From Mesorhizobium sp. ZC-5 (GTDB lineage: Bacteria > Pseudomonadota > Alphaproteobacteria > Rhizobiales > Rhizobiaceae): a stretch of DNA of 64,000 nt. Below the pieces are notes generated by a model. That model was given only the letters and a program-made list of their open reading frames with translations. It was not told the DNA's origin and did not search any database. A program made the translations under genes and the position numbers. Location: the NCBI RefSeq assembly GCF_025753855.1, contig NZ_JAOWPT010000003.1:62001-126000 (forward strand), written 5' to 3'. Positions 16,901 through 25,308 of the stretch are shown piece after piece. Each line of letters starts with the position of its first letter. The stretch's first letter is position 1.

Positions 16901-17794
16901 CAGCCGCACCAGCAGTTTCGCGTTGCTGTGTGGAACCGAGCCTGGCGCAGCCAAATGGTATTCGCTTCGCCCGAGGATAGCGGGTTCGTCCAGCGGGCGT
17001 CGGTCGGCGTGGCGGCGACGATCGGCCGGCTCGTCGATCCGCTTGGAGCCGGTTTCGAAGGGCGCATCGACCGCACGGGAACCATCACCGTGAAGCTGTT
17101 CGACGGGGAACTGGCAAGCGTCAGCCAGCTGCAATTGCTCAACGGCGCCAATGTCGCGGCGATACGATCGGCGATCGGCGTCTGGGAGCTGGTCCAGTTC
17201 GAGACCGTCGAGGAATATGCGCCGGGTGAGTGGTCGCTGACCGGGCTGCTGCGACGGCAGCTCGGCACGACGGACGCGATGGCTGCGGGTGCCGCGGCCG
17301 GCGCCGATTTCGTGCTGATCGACGAGGCGGTGCGCGCCGCAGGCCTGCTGCCGGGGGAATGCGGGCTGGCGATGAACTGGCGGGTGGGGCGGGCCGGCCA
17401 TGATTTCTCGGCGGCCAATTTCGTGCAGCGAACGGAGACGGGCGGCATTCGCTCCAGCCTACCGCTGGCGCCGGCACATCTCAGGGGCAGGCTGTCGGCG
17501 GCCGGCGACCTTGCGATCGAATGGAAAAGGCGCGGCCGCATCGACGCCGACAGCTGGCAAGGCCTCGACATTCCGCTCGGCGAGGAAACCGAAACCTACC
17601 GGATCGAGATCGCGACCGTTGACGGCATCCCAGTCAGGACGGCGACGGCGGCGACGCCGCACTGGATCTATGCCGCAGCGCAGATCGCCGCCGATCTTTC
17701 ACCCATTCCGCCCGAGATCGACGTCGCCGTTTCGCAGCTGAGCGCAACCGCCGGCTGGGGCCTGCCCGCAAGGCGGCGGCTCTCGCTCGTCTGA
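13901..17794 (+). CDS. GTA baseplate / host-specificity protein with TIM-barrel-like domain (RcGTA g15-like), double frameshift
   Basis: The 1297-residue frame begins with a hydrophobic AAGAFLGGFLGPVGTAVG segment, then a glycoside-hydrolase-like TIM barrel domain (about residues 440-720) and C-terminal tail-protein domains. Between about 15776 and 16034 the conserved sequence (WFTELGCPAVDKG, NQPNVFPDPKSAESAV, SPVYGGRMVD) is found in the +1-shifted frame, while the open frame reads Arg-rich nonsense. A shift equivalent to a 5-base deletion near 15780 and a 1-base deletion near 16034 compensate each other. About 84 residues, including the WFTELG strand of the barrel, are therefore scrambled. 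The protein is probably made but defective, unless these are sequencing errors. Confidence 0.85.
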   Translation: MATIILQAAGAFLGGFLGPVGTAVGTAAGAMAGYAIDRALIDGTRRHEGPRLTGARPFTAEEGTALPRVYGTARIGGTLIWATRFEEDRTTKRQGSKGGPKVTEYSYFANAAFALCEGRIAGIRRIWADGKELDRETVEIRIYYGSEDQTPDPLIEAKQGAGNAPAYRGTAYVVFDRLPIGDYGNRIPQLQFEVLRPVGEVAQGIRAVALIPGSTEFGLSPHLVTREISAGDTQALNRHVLHAATDLAASLDELQALCPNLEHVALVVAWFGNDLRAGHCAIRPAVTDRLVSGLSQEWKVSGLTRTTAPLVSSHGGGAAYGGSPSDRSVIDAIAEIKSRGLKVTLYPFVMMDIPAGNALPDPYGGLAQAAYPWRGRVTCHPATLQPGSADKTAAARTQVANFCGAAQPGDVVAEAGTIPFHGDPDDWGYRRFVLHFARLAAAAGGVDAFLVGSELRGLTTLQDEENAFPFVEQLCGLAADIRTILGPDTKITYGADWSEYFGHHPADGSGDVFFHLDAFWSHAAVDAVGIDNYMPLSDWRDQDYAGGNPDNFAGPYDPERLRYSIASGEGFDWYYPTDAARIARERAPITDGAYGKPWIYRYKDIAGWWSNLHHDRIAGVEAAESTGAAVEAGVVHRTRLPGRRQGTEPAERLSRSKIGRERRALFFQRRTLRSRGAAAAGGAPAALGPGEPAIRAGRESDLAGLWRTHGGPQRIYAWAWDARPFPVFPASGGIWRDGDNWRLGHWLNGRLSGIGCGDLINAVLADHGLPVAEIGNVDGTMHGYVVSDPASARAALEPVIDLFGIAVCEIGGGLSFRREIAGNMPSAAVTELVVEGRQPVIEISRVPDHQLPTEAILGFRDPFADYQAGSARKLRQGTSAHRQETIGFPGVLEAGEAAALLDDWMRRTWSRRESVSFAVPAPEAGVEPGAIIRLPAIGASEFLVTEIEDGLTRKVSARQVSRSAPVPADGRLPVVNPPPLTIAGRPLSLFLDLPMAPGASQPHQQFRVAVWNRAWRSQMVFASPEDSGFVQRASVGVAATIGRLVDPLGAGFEGRIDRTGTITVKLFDGELASVSQLQLLNGANVAAIRSAIGVWELVQFETVEEYAPGEWSLTGLLRRQLGTTDAMAAGAAAGADFVLIDEAVRAAGLLPGECGLAMNWRVGRAGHDFSAANFVQRTETGGIRSSLPLAPAHLRGRLSAAGDLAIEWKRRGRIDADSWQGLDIPLGEETETYRIEIATVDGIPVRTATAATPHWIYAAAQIAADLSPIPPEIDVAVSQLSATAGWGLPARRRLSLV

Positions 17795-17823
17795 CCGTTT
17801 CAACTCCAACAAGGTAGACAAAA

Positions 17824-18039
17824 ATGACGGAAACAAAACCCTGGTATCTTTCGCGCACCATCTGGGCATCGCTGATCACCGTCGCGACGGCGTTGGCCGG
17901 TATCCTGGGATTGCCGGTCGAAGGGCTGGACAATTCCGCTTTGACCGATACGCTGCTGCAGGCGGTCGCGGCGGTCGCGGCGGTTGCCGGGCTGGTGGCC
18001 ATTCTCGGCAGGCTTTCGGCCAAAAACCGCATCGGCTGA
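17824..18039 (+). CDS. Small two-helix membrane protein at the end of the GTA cluster, holin-like
   Basis: The 71-residue protein has hydrophobic segments at about residues 12-30 and 43-62, and a basic C-terminus (GRLSAKNRIG). This size and topology resemble small holin-like proteins in rhizobial phages and GTA regions, but no lysin partner is adjacent and the role is inferred. It follows the baseplate gene by 29 bp with an AAGG upstream of the ATG, so it may be the last gene of the GTA transcript. Confidence 0.6.
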   Translation: MTETKPWYLSRTIWASLITVATALAGILGLPVEGLDNSALTDTLLQAVAAVAAVAGLVAILGRLSAKNRIG

Positions 18040-18136
18040 GCAGGGGATTTTTTGCGATGTTCCGCGACCCTTTTTTGGACTTTGTTGAAGCGGCGGGAGC
18101 CCAAAGTTTGACTGTATGCCGTCCCGCTAATCTACT

Positions 18137-18152
18137 GTTCATTTAACGTTCA
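18137..18152 (+). promoter_or_regulatory. Direct repeat GTTCA-N6-GTTCA upstream of the feuN-like gene
   Basis: Two GTTCA pentamers begin 11 bp apart, one helical turn, the arrangement bound by OmpR/PhoB-type dimers. A TTGACT-like -35 lies at about 18110 with TCTACT 17 bp later. The next operon encodes an OmpR-type regulator, so autoregulation is plausible but inferred. Confidence 0.35.
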
Positions 18153-18176
18153 GAAGCGATCCGCTAGAAGATCGCC

Positions 18177-18476
18177 ATGAAAGGATTTCGCTCAGTGCTT
18201 CGATCTTCGCTCATCGCCCTCTCCGGATTGGCCTTGCTAGCCTCGCAAGCCGGCGCGGTGCCTGCCGTCCGCGTGGAGGCCGAAAGCCCGGTCATTCCGG
18301 TGCAGAGCGACTGCTATGCGATCGGTGAGCAGGTCGCGGCGCAAAATGGCGGCACGCTGGCCAGGGCGTCGCCGTCCACCCAGGGCGGCCAGCCGGTCTG
18401 CGTCATCGTCGTGCTGGTTCCCGGCAAGGACGGCGAGCGGCCGCGCCGCGTGCAGATGGTCGTGCCGCAGGGGTGA
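18177..18476 (+). CDS. feuN: Small exported protein upstream of FeuPQ, FeuN-like
   Basis: The 99-residue product has a clear signal peptide (basic head, hydrophobic core, cleavage after about residue 27 at SQAGA-VPA), leaving a mature domain of about 70 residues with two cysteines and a strand-rich VCVIVVLVPGKDG end. In Sinorhizobium meliloti a small periplasmic protein, FeuN, encoded just upstream of feuP, inhibits the sensor FeuQ. Position, size and export match, so FeuN is the best candidate. Sequence homology could not be checked and the gene does not overlap feuP here, so the symbol is tentative. Confidence 0.55.
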   Translation: MKGFRSVLRSSLIALSGLALLASQAGAVPAVRVEAESPVIPVQSDCYAIGEQVAAQNGGTLARASPSTQGGQPVCVIVVLVPGKDGERPRRVQMVVPQG

Positions 18477-18548
18477 TGATGCGGTTTTCCATCGCGCCGG
18501 TTTTCGCCTATATCTCCGATCAATCTTTGCCAGCTTGAATGTGATTCC

Positions 18549-19214
18549 ATGCGGATACTCGTCGTCGAGGATGACAAGGACCTGAACCGTCAGATCTCGG
18601 ATTCGCTCGCCGATGCCGGTTATGTCGTCGACCGTGCCCATGATGGCGAGGAGGGGCACTTTCTCGGCGATACTGAACCGTACGACGCGGTGGTGCTCGA
18701 CATCGGCCTGCCGCAGATGGACGGCATCAGCGTGGTCGAGCGGTGGCGGCGCGCCGGCCGCAAGATGCCGGTGCTGATCCTGACCGCGCGCGACCGCTGG
18801 AGCGACAAGGTGTCGGGCATCGACGCCGGTGCCGACGACTATGTGACAAAGCCGTTCCACATCGAGGAAGTTCTGGCGCGGGTGCGGGCGCTGATCCGCC
18901 GCGCCGCCGGTCACGCGTCCTCCGAACTCTCCTGCGGGCCGCTGCGCCTCGATACGAAGGCGTCGAAAGCCGACGTCAACGGCGTGCCGCTGAAGCTCAC
19001 CTCGCATGAATTTCGCCTGCTTGCCTATCTGATGCATCACATGGGCGAGGTGGTGTCGCGCACCGAACTGGTCGAACATCTCTACGATCAGGACTTCGAC
19101 CGCGATTCCAACACCATCGAGGTGTTCGTTGGCCGGCTGCGCAAGAAGATGGGCATCGACATGATCGAGACCGTGCGCGGCATGGGCTATCGCATGCGCG
19201 AGCCGGCGGCGTGA
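18549..19214 (+). CDS. feuP: OmpR-family response regulator, FeuP-like
   Basis: The 221-residue protein has a receiver domain (acidic pair in VVEDDKD, phosphoacceptor Asp51 in VVLDIGLPQMDG, Lys in DDYVTKPFH) and a C-terminal winged helix (LTSHEFRLLAYLMHH, RLRKKMGIDMIETVRGMGY). FeuP in rhizobia controls genes linked to iron uptake or cyclic glucan export depending on species. The conserved wording of the linker and the upstream small exported protein support FeuP over a generic OmpR. The partner kinase follows after 43 bp. Confidence 0.75.
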   Translation: MRILVVEDDKDLNRQISDSLADAGYVVDRAHDGEEGHFLGDTEPYDAVVLDIGLPQMDGISVVERWRRAGRKMPVLILTARDRWSDKVSGIDAGADDYVTKPFHIEEVLARVRALIRRAAGHASSELSCGPLRLDTKASKADVNGVPLKLTSHEFRLLAYLMHHMGEVVSRTELVEHLYDQDFDRDSNTIEVFVGRLRKKMGIDMIETVRGMGYRMREPAA

Positions 19215-19257
19215 GGCGGGAGCCCGCGCCAAACGATCTTTTTCGCCAGGCGCCGGC

Positions 19258-20634
19258 GTGACACTTGTTCCGCGCTCGCTGGCTCTGCGCATCATTGCGC
19301 TGTCGACGATCTGGGCGATCATCACGCTCATCATCATCACCCTCATCATCAGCACGGTCTACCGGCAAGCCAGCGAACGCGGCTTCAACAGCCTGCTTTC
19401 GGCGCATCTTTTCAACCTGATCAGCTCCGTCGGCGTCTCCGACAACGGCGCCCTGACAGGCAGCGTCGACCTCGGCGACCTGCGCTTCTCCGAACCTGAT
19501 TCCGGCTGGTACTGGTCGGTGGAGCCTGTTTCAGGCGGGCTGACCGGCCAGTTGCGCTCGCTGTCGATGACCGAAGCGCTGCCGTCGCCGACGGCCGCCG
19601 AGGCGCCGTTCGATTTCGAATTCCAGCGCAGCTACAGGATGGACGGCATTGCGGGCGAGGAATTGCAGGTGTTCGAGAGCGAGTTCGTTCTCGACGCGCA
19701 AAACCGTGTTGCCCGTTTCCGGGTGATGGGCAACAGGACCGAACTGGAGAACGAGATCGGGGCGTTCCAGGGGCGGCTTTTCACCTATCTCTCGATCTTC
19801 GGCGTCGGTATGGTTGCGATTAACGCCATCGCCATCATGCTCGGCCTGCGTCCGCTGGGCAGAGTGCGGGAGGCCCTGTCGAAGGTGCGCGAAGGCACGG
19901 CGAAGCGGCTTGACGGCACGTTCCCCGCCGAGATCGAGCCGCTCGCCAACGAGACCAATGCGCTGATCGAGAACAACAAGCGCATCGTCGAACGGTCACG
20001 CACCCAGGTCGGCAATCTGGCGCACTCGCTGAAAACGCCGCTCGCCGTGCTGCTCAACGAGGCCCGCATCATCGGCGGCGATAAGGGCAGGCTGATCGAG
20101 ACGCAGGCCTCGGCCATGCAGCAGCAGCTCGAACATTATCTGCAGCGCGCCCGCATCGCCGCGCAGCGCGACAGCGTCGTTTACCGCACGCCGCTTTCGC
20201 CATCGCTGAAGCGCATGGTGCGGGTGATGGAGAAGCTGAACCCGAACACGAAGGTGACGCTCGACCTGCCGGCGGAGGAAATATTGTTCGCCGGCGAGCG
20301 CGAAGATTTCGAGGAAATCGTCGGCAATCTTCTCGAAAACGCCATGAAATGGGGGCGCAGCGGGGTTCTCGTCTCGGCGAGAGCGATCGAAGGACCAGAC
20401 CCCGGTTCCGGTATGTTCGAACTGGCGATCGAGGACGACGGACCCGGGATTCCGGCCGACAAGGCTCGCGACGCGCTTCAGCGCGGCAAGCGGCTGGACG
20501 AGACGAAGCCGGGAACCGGCCTCGGCCTGGCGATCGTTTCCGACCTCGTCAACGAATATGGTGGAAAATTGGGACTGGAACGCTCGACTCTCGGCGGATT
20601 GAAAGCGACTGTCCAACTCAGCACGGCGCATTGA
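19258..20634 (+). CDS. feuQ: Sensor histidine kinase, FeuQ-like
   Basis: The 458-residue protein starts at GTG. Transmembrane segments at about residues 11-33 and 175-195 bracket a periplasmic sensor domain of about 140 residues. A HAMP-like linker leads to the phosphoacceptor box LAHSLKTPL (His256), then the ATPase boxes NLLENAMKWG, DDGPGIP and GTGLGLAI. The histidine box with Ser after His is typical of the PhoQ/FeuQ-like branch. It would sense an envelope signal and phosphorylate the adjacent regulator; the small exported protein upstream could bind its periplasmic domain. Confidence 0.75.
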   Translation: MTLVPRSLALRIIALSTIWAIITLIIITLIISTVYRQASERGFNSLLSAHLFNLISSVGVSDNGALTGSVDLGDLRFSEPDSGWYWSVEPVSGGLTGQLRSLSMTEALPSPTAAEAPFDFEFQRSYRMDGIAGEELQVFESEFVLDAQNRVARFRVMGNRTELENEIGAFQGRLFTYLSIFGVGMVAINAIAIMLGLRPLGRVREALSKVREGTAKRLDGTFPAEIEPLANETNALIENNKRIVERSRTQVGNLAHSLKTPLAVLLNEARIIGGDKGRLIETQASAMQQQLEHYLQRARIAAQRDSVVYRTPLSPSLKRMVRVMEKLNPNTKVTLDLPAEEILFAGEREDFEEIVGNLLENAMKWGRSGVLVSARAIEGPDPGSGMFELAIEDDGPGIPADKARDALQRGKRLDETKPGTGLGLAIVSDLVNEYGGKLGLERSTLGGLKATVQLSTAH

Positions 20635-20745
20635 TGCTTTCGCCGAAAGAACGGGTGTGACAGAGGTCAAATTTCGGCCAAATATGAACCTTATGCGGAC
20701 GCCAACCATTGATTTGGCTGATTGCGCCAACACCCCGGGGACAAG

Positions 20746-21186
20746 ATGAAGAATTATTTGGCTTTTTTGGCCTGCATGCTGGCGCTGGCCGGGTGCGCGT
20801 CGAAAGGCGAGAAGCCCGCGATCGGCACGGCGGCGGGGACCGCCGCCAGCAGTCAACCCAGTTCCGGTGAAGTGGCAGCCGCGATCATCAGCGCCATGGA
20901 CGGGGGCCTTGTCGGCGGCGACATAGGCGCCGACCTCAGCAGGGGTGAGCGCCGCATCGCGCTTGAAGCTGAATACAAGGCGCTGGAATATACTCCCGGC
21001 GGCCAGAAGGTGACCTGGGGCGACAAATCTGGCCGCTACGGCGAAGTCGTTGCCGCCTCGCCCTATCGCGTCGGCTCGCAGGATTGCCGCCAGTACGCGC
21101 ATACAGTCTATGCCGGCGGACAACCCAAAAGGGCGCGCGGAACCGCCTGCCGCAACGCCAATGGCAGCTGGACGCTTCTGACGTAG
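20746..21186 (+). CDS. Lipoprotein, RT0821/Lpp0805-type surface protein
   Basis: The open frame extends to 20722, but the ATG at 20746 begins a lipoprotein signal MKNYLAFLACMLALAGC with a LALAGC lipobox, giving 146 residues. The mature part contains Gly-rich segments (GGLVGGDIGADLS) and a C-terminal beta domain with CRQYAHTVYAGGQ and a second Cys, as in the 17-kDa antigen-like outer membrane family. It should be lipidated and face the periplasm or surface. Function is unknown. It lies between feuQ and the ccm operon on the same strand. Confidence 0.75.
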   Translation: MKNYLAFLACMLALAGCASKGEKPAIGTAAGTAASSQPSSGEVAAAIISAMDGGLVGGDIGADLSRGERRIALEAEYKALEYTPGGQKVTWGDKSGRYGEVVAASPYRVGSQDCRQYAHTVYAGGQPKRARGTACRNANGSWTLLT

Positions 21187-21271
21187 CGTACCGCATGATG
21201 CCGGAAAGGTTACCGGTTCTCGTCAATTGGCCGCATTGGCATGGCTATGCTCCGGCGGCTAATGAGGTTCC

Positions 21272-22399
21272 ATGCTGTTCTGGGTCGTTGCCGCGCTTCT
21301 GACTTTGGCCGCCTGCCTGGCGGTGCTGCTGCCGCTGGTGCGCCGCCCATCGGTCGCGGATTCCGGCGGGAGTCACGATCTTGAAGTCTATCGCGACCAA
21401 CTCGGCGAGGTCGAACGGGACGCTTCGCGCGGACTGATCGGCGCCGTCGAGGCCGAGCAGGCGCGCGCCGAGATAGGCCGCCGCATCCTGCGGGTGGGAA
21501 CTCCCGAAGTAGTGCCAGCGTCGCCGCCGCCGGCGATGCGCGCCGCCGGCATGGCCGCGGTGCTGGCCGTGCCATTGGTCGCCTGGGGCCTTTACGCCTT
21601 CCTCGGCTCGCCCGACCTGCCGTCGCAGCCGCTGCAGGAGCGGCTGGCGAAAAATCCGGCCGACAGCAGCGTCGATGAGCTGGTGGCGCGGGCCGAGGCC
21701 TTCCTTTCCGCCAATCCGAAGGACGGCCGCGGCTGGGATGTGCTGGCGCCGATCTATCTCAGGATCGGCCGCGCGGGGGACGCTGTCATCGCCTACCGCA
21801 ATACGATCGCGATCAATGGCGCGACGGCGGCACGCGAAAGCGGGCTTGGCGAGGCAATCGCCGTGGCCGCGGGCGGCATGGTTTCGGCGGAGGCGGAAGC
21901 TGCTTTCAAGCGGGCGCTGGCCCTCGAGGCCGGCAATGCCAAGGCGCACTTCTACCTGGCGAGTGCGCTGGTGCAGGAAGGCAAGCTCGACGAGGCGGCC
22001 AATGCCTGGCGGGCGATGCTTGGCGCGCTGCCGGCGGATTCGCCGTGGCGGTCGCCGACCGAGCAGGCGATAGCCGAAGCCGAACGCCGCATGACGGTTG
22101 CCGCTGGCGAGCCGAAAGGCCCGAGCCAGGACGAGATCGACGCGGCGGCGAACATGTCGGCGCAAGACCGTGCCGCGATGATCGAGACGATGGTCGCGCA
22201 GCTCGACGAAAGATTGCGGGCAAATCCGCAAGACGCGGAAGGATGGCGCAGGCTTGTGCGTTCACATCAGGTGCTCGGCAATGCCGATGCGGCGCGCGAC
22301 GCGCTGCAGCGGGGTGTCGCGGCACTGGGAACCGAGAGTGAAGAAGCCAGGGGACTGCAGGCGTTCGGCGCCTCGCTCGGGCTAGCGAAAACGGAGTAG
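21272..22399 (+). CDS. ccmI: Cytochrome c biogenesis protein CcmI (CycH)
   Basis: The 375-residue protein has an N-terminal membrane segment (MLFWVVAALLTLAACLAVLLPL), a cytosolic loop with DLEVYRDQLGEVERD, a second membrane segment at about residues 90-110, and a periplasmic TPR-rich C-terminal half. CcmI binds apocytochrome c and delivers it to the CcmF/CcmH heme ligation complex. It opens the ccmIEFH operon, with ccmE starting three bases after its stop. The start is supported by a GAGG upstream. Confidence 0.93.
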   Translation: MLFWVVAALLTLAACLAVLLPLVRRPSVADSGGSHDLEVYRDQLGEVERDASRGLIGAVEAEQARAEIGRRILRVGTPEVVPASPPPAMRAAGMAAVLAVPLVAWGLYAFLGSPDLPSQPLQERLAKNPADSSVDELVARAEAFLSANPKDGRGWDVLAPIYLRIGRAGDAVIAYRNTIAINGATAARESGLGEAIAVAAGGMVSAEAEAAFKRALALEAGNAKAHFYLASALVQEGKLDEAANAWRAMLGALPADSPWRSPTEQAIAEAERRMTVAAGEPKGPSQDEIDAAANMSAQDRAAMIETMVAQLDERLRANPQDAEGWRRLVRSHQVLGNADAARDALQRGVAALGTESEEARGLQAFGASLGLAKTE

Positions 22400-22402
22400 C
22401 CG

Positions 22403-22843
22403 GTGACGCGCAAACAGAAACGGCTGACGGTGATCGGTGGAGCGCTTGGCTTCCTCGGGCTGGCGACGGCGCTGACTTTTTATGCGCTCGGCCAGAAGGC
22501 CTCGTATTTCTACATGCCCGCCGACCTGCAGCAGGCGACGCTGCCGCCTGGCGAGCGCATCCGGCTTGGCGGACTGGTCGAGGAGGGCACGATCGTGCGC
22601 GGGCAGGGCACCGAAGTGGCGTTTTCGGTGACCGACAAGGAAAAATCGGTCAAGGTGGTGTTCAATGGCCTTCTGCCCGACCTTTTTCGCGAGGAGCAGG
22701 GCGTCATCACCGAAGGCACGTTCAGGCCGGACGGGGTTTTCGTCGCCGACAGCGTGCTGGCCAAGCACGACGAGACCTACATGCCGAAGGAAGTCGCAGA
22801 CAGCCTGAAGGCCAAGGGCGTCTGGCAGGAGAGTACGCAATGA
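22403..22843 (+). CDS. ccmE: Heme chaperone CcmE (CycJ)
   Basis: This 146-residue protein starts at GTG. It has one N-terminal transmembrane segment (about residues 8-28) and the OB-fold of CcmE, with the heme-binding His122 in VLAKHDETYMP. It carries heme covalently in the periplasm between CcmC and CcmF. The gene overlaps ccmF by 4 bp (ATGA). Confidence 0.95.
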   Translation: MTRKQKRLTVIGGALGFLGLATALTFYALGQKASYFYMPADLQQATLPPGERIRLGGLVEEGTIVRGQGTEVAFSVTDKEKSVKVVFNGLLPDLFREEQGVITEGTFRPDGVFVADSVLAKHDETYMPKEVADSLKAKGVWQESTQ

Positions 22844-24819
22844 TCGTCGAGACCGGCCATTTCGCGCTTGTGCTGGCTTTCGCGCTGGCGCTGGTCCAGT
22901 CGAGCGTACCGCTGGTCGGCGCACGTTTCGGCAACGAGCGCATGATGGCGGTCGGCGGCCCGGTCGCGATCACCGGCTTTGCCATGATCGCGCTGTCCTT
23001 CGCCGCGCTGACGATCGCCTATGTGCAGTCGGACTTTTCCGTCGCGAACGTCTGGGAGAACTCGCATTCCCTGAAGCCGATGCTGTTCAAGATCACCGGC
23101 ACCTGGGGCAACCATGAAGGATCGATGCTGCTGTGGGTGCTGATCCTTACCTTCTTCGGCGCGCAGGTGGCCGCGTTCGGCGGCAACCTGCCGGCCTCGC
23201 TGCGCGCCAATGTGCTGGCGGTCCAGGGCTGGATCGGCGCCGCATTCATGCTGTTCATCCTGGCGACCTCCAATCCGTTCGCTCGATTGACGCCGGCGCC
23301 TTTCGAGGGTCGCGACCTCAATCCGATCCTGCAGGATATCGGCCTCGCCATCCATCCGCCGATGCTCTACCTCGGCTATGTCGGCTTTTCGGTCTGCTTC
23401 TCGTTTGCAGTCGCAGCGCTCATAGACGGACGCATCGACGCGGCATGGGCGCGCTGGGTGCGGCCATGGACGCTCGCCGCCTGGACATGCCTGACCGGCG
23501 GCATCGCCATGGGATCCTACTGGGCCTATTACGAACTCGGCTGGGGCGGCTTCTGGTTCTGGGATCCGGTCGAGAACGCCTCGTTCATGCCGTGGCTCGC
23601 CGGAACGGCGCTGCTGCACTCGGCTCTGGTGATGGAAAAACGCTCGGCGCTGAAGATCTGGACGTTGCTGCTTGCCATCCTGACCTTCTCGTTGTCGCTG
23701 CTCGGCACCTTCCTGGTTCGCTCGGGCGTGCTGACCTCGGTTCATGCCTTCGCCACCGATCCTAGTCGCGGCGTCTTCATCCTGGCGATCCTGACGGTCT
23801 TCATCGGCGGCTCGCTGGCGTTGTTTGCTTTCCGCGCCTCGTCGCTGAGCGCCGGCGGCATCTTCCAGCCGATTTCGCGCGAGGGCGCACTGGTCCTCAA
23901 CAATCTGTTCCTGACCACGGCTGCCGCGACGGTGTTGATCGGCACGCTCTATCCACTGTTCATCGAGGCGGTGAGCGGCGACAAGATCTCGGTTGGTGCG
24001 CCGTTCTTCAACCTCACCTTCGGCCTGCTGATGATTCCACTGCTGGCGGTCGTGCCGTTCGGGCCGATGCTTGCCTGGAAGCGCGGCGATCTGCCGGGTG
24101 CCGCGCAGCGGCTGATGTTCGCCTTCGGCGGCGCCTTGCTGGCGGTGCTGGTCGTTCTGCTCTTCGTCGACGGGGCGACGGTGTTCGCGGCACTTGGGGC
24201 AGGGCTGGCCTTCTGGCTGATCCTTGGCGCCTTGACCGACATCGTGCTGAAGGCGGGTATTGCCTCGGTAAAACCGGCGGTGGCCCTGCGCCGTCTGGTC
24301 GGCCTGCCGCGTTCCGTTTTCGGAACGGCGCTGGCGCATCTCGGCCTCGGCCTGACGGTGCTCGGCATCGTCGGCGTCGTCTCGCTGGAGACGGAGAATA
24401 TCGTCACCATGCGGCCCGGCGAGACGCTGCAGGTTTCCGGCTACACGCTGCGTTTCGAGGGCATCCAGCCTTTCAAGGGACCGAACTACACCGAGGATCA
24501 GGGCCGTTTTGTCCTTTCCGGAAGTGGCGGCCGGGCGCTCGGCGAGATCGTTTCGGCCAAGCGGTTCTATCCGGTGCGCCAGATGCCGACCACCGAGGCC
24601 GGCATAAAGACGCTGGGCCTCAGCCAGCTTTACATCGCGCTGGGCGACGCCACCGCCGATGGCGGCGTGGTCGTCCGCGTCTGGTGGAAGCCGATGGTCA
24701 CGCTGATCTGGCTGGGCGGGCTGGTGATGATGATTGCCGGCGTAACGTCGCTCATGGACCGGCGGCTACGTGTCGGCGCGCCGGCCAAGCGAGCCAGACC
24801 AGGTTTGAGCGCGTCGTGA
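22840..24819 (+). CDS. ccmF: Heme lyase subunit CcmF (CycK)
   Basis: The 659-residue polytopic membrane protein has the tryptophan-rich [18 protein letters not shown] motif of heme-handling proteins and conserved His-containing segments such as [10 protein letters not shown] and [12 protein letters not shown]. CcmF, with CcmH and CcmI, attaches heme to CxxCH motifs of apocytochromes. It overlaps ccmE at its start and ccmH at its end (GTGA), so the operon is translationally coupled. Confidence 0.96.
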   Translation: MIVETGHFALVLAFALALVQSSVPLVGARFGNERMMAVGGPVAITGFAMIALSFAALTIAYVQSDFSVANVWENSHSLKPMLFKITGTWGNHEGSMLLWVLILTFFGAQVAAFGGNLPASLRANVLAVQGWIGAAFMLFILATSNPFARLTPAPFEGRDLNPILQDIGLAIHPPMLYLGYVGFSVCFSFAVAALIDGRIDAAWARWVRPWTLAAWTCLTGGIAMGSYWAYYELGWGGFWFWDPVENASFMPWLAGTALLHSALVMEKRSALKIWTLLLAILTFSLSLLGTFLVRSGVLTSVHAFATDPSRGVFILAILTVFIGGSLALFAFRASSLSAGGIFQPISREGALVLNNLFLTTAAATVLIGTLYPLFIEAVSGDKISVGAPFFNLTFGLLMIPLLAVVPFGPMLAWKRGDLPGAAQRLMFAFGGALLAVLVVLLFVDGATVFAALGAGLAFWLILGALTDIVLKAGIASVKPAVALRRLVGLPRSVFGTALAHLGLGLTVLGIVGVVSLETENIVTMRPGETLQVSGYTLRFEGIQPFKGPNYTEDQGRFVLSGSGGRALGEIVSAKRFYPVRQMPTTEAGIKTLGLSQLYIALGDATADGGVVVRVWWKPMVTLIWLGGLVMMIAGVTSLMDRRLRVGAPAKRARPGLSAS

Positions 24820-25289
24820 ACGGGAAACGTTTCGCCATCCGCTTTGCCGCGATGCTTTTCGCCATCGTCGCGGCTGGCGTCGCCCATGCCGTGCAGCCGG
24901 ACGAGGTGCTGGCCGATCCGGCGCTGGAGGCGCGTGCTCGCTCTCTTTCGGCGGAACTGCGCTGCATGGTCTGCCAGAACCAGTCGATCGACGATTCTGA
25001 TGCCGAACTGGCGCGCGACCTCAGGGTGCTGGTGCGCGAACGGCTGACGGCGGGCGATACCGATGCACAAGTGATGGACTTTGTCGTCGCGCGCTACGGC
25101 GAGTTCGTGCTTTTGAAACCGCGGTTCAACACCCGCAACGCGCTGCTATGGGGCACGCCGATCATCCTGCTACTGGCCGGGGGCATTTTTGCCGTGGTTG
25201 CGGTGCGTTCGAGGAGGCGGACGGAGGCAAAACTGTCGGACGAGGAGAAGGCGGCGGTGGAGCGCATTTTGAGCGAAGCTCAAAAATAA
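24816..25289 (+). CDS. ccmH: Thioredoxin-like heme ligation protein CcmH (CycL)
   Basis: A longer frame exists, but the GTG at 24816 overlapping the ccmF stop gives the normal 157 residues. A signal peptide precedes the redox motif [10 protein letters not shown] with Cys50 and Cys53. A C-terminal membrane segment (about residues 105-125) anchors it. It reduces apocytochrome cysteines before heme attachment. It ends the ccm operon and converges with a cyclase gene 19 bp away. Confidence 0.94.
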   Translation: MNGKRFAIRFAAMLFAIVAAGVAHAVQPDEVLADPALEARARSLSAELRCMVCQNQSIDDSDAELARDLRVLVRERLTAGDTDAQVMDFVVARYGEFVLLKPRFNTRNALLWGTPIILLLAGGIFAVVAVRSRRRTEAKLSDEEKAAVERILSEAQK

Positions 25290-25308
25290 GTCCGGACGCG
25301 CTATCTCC

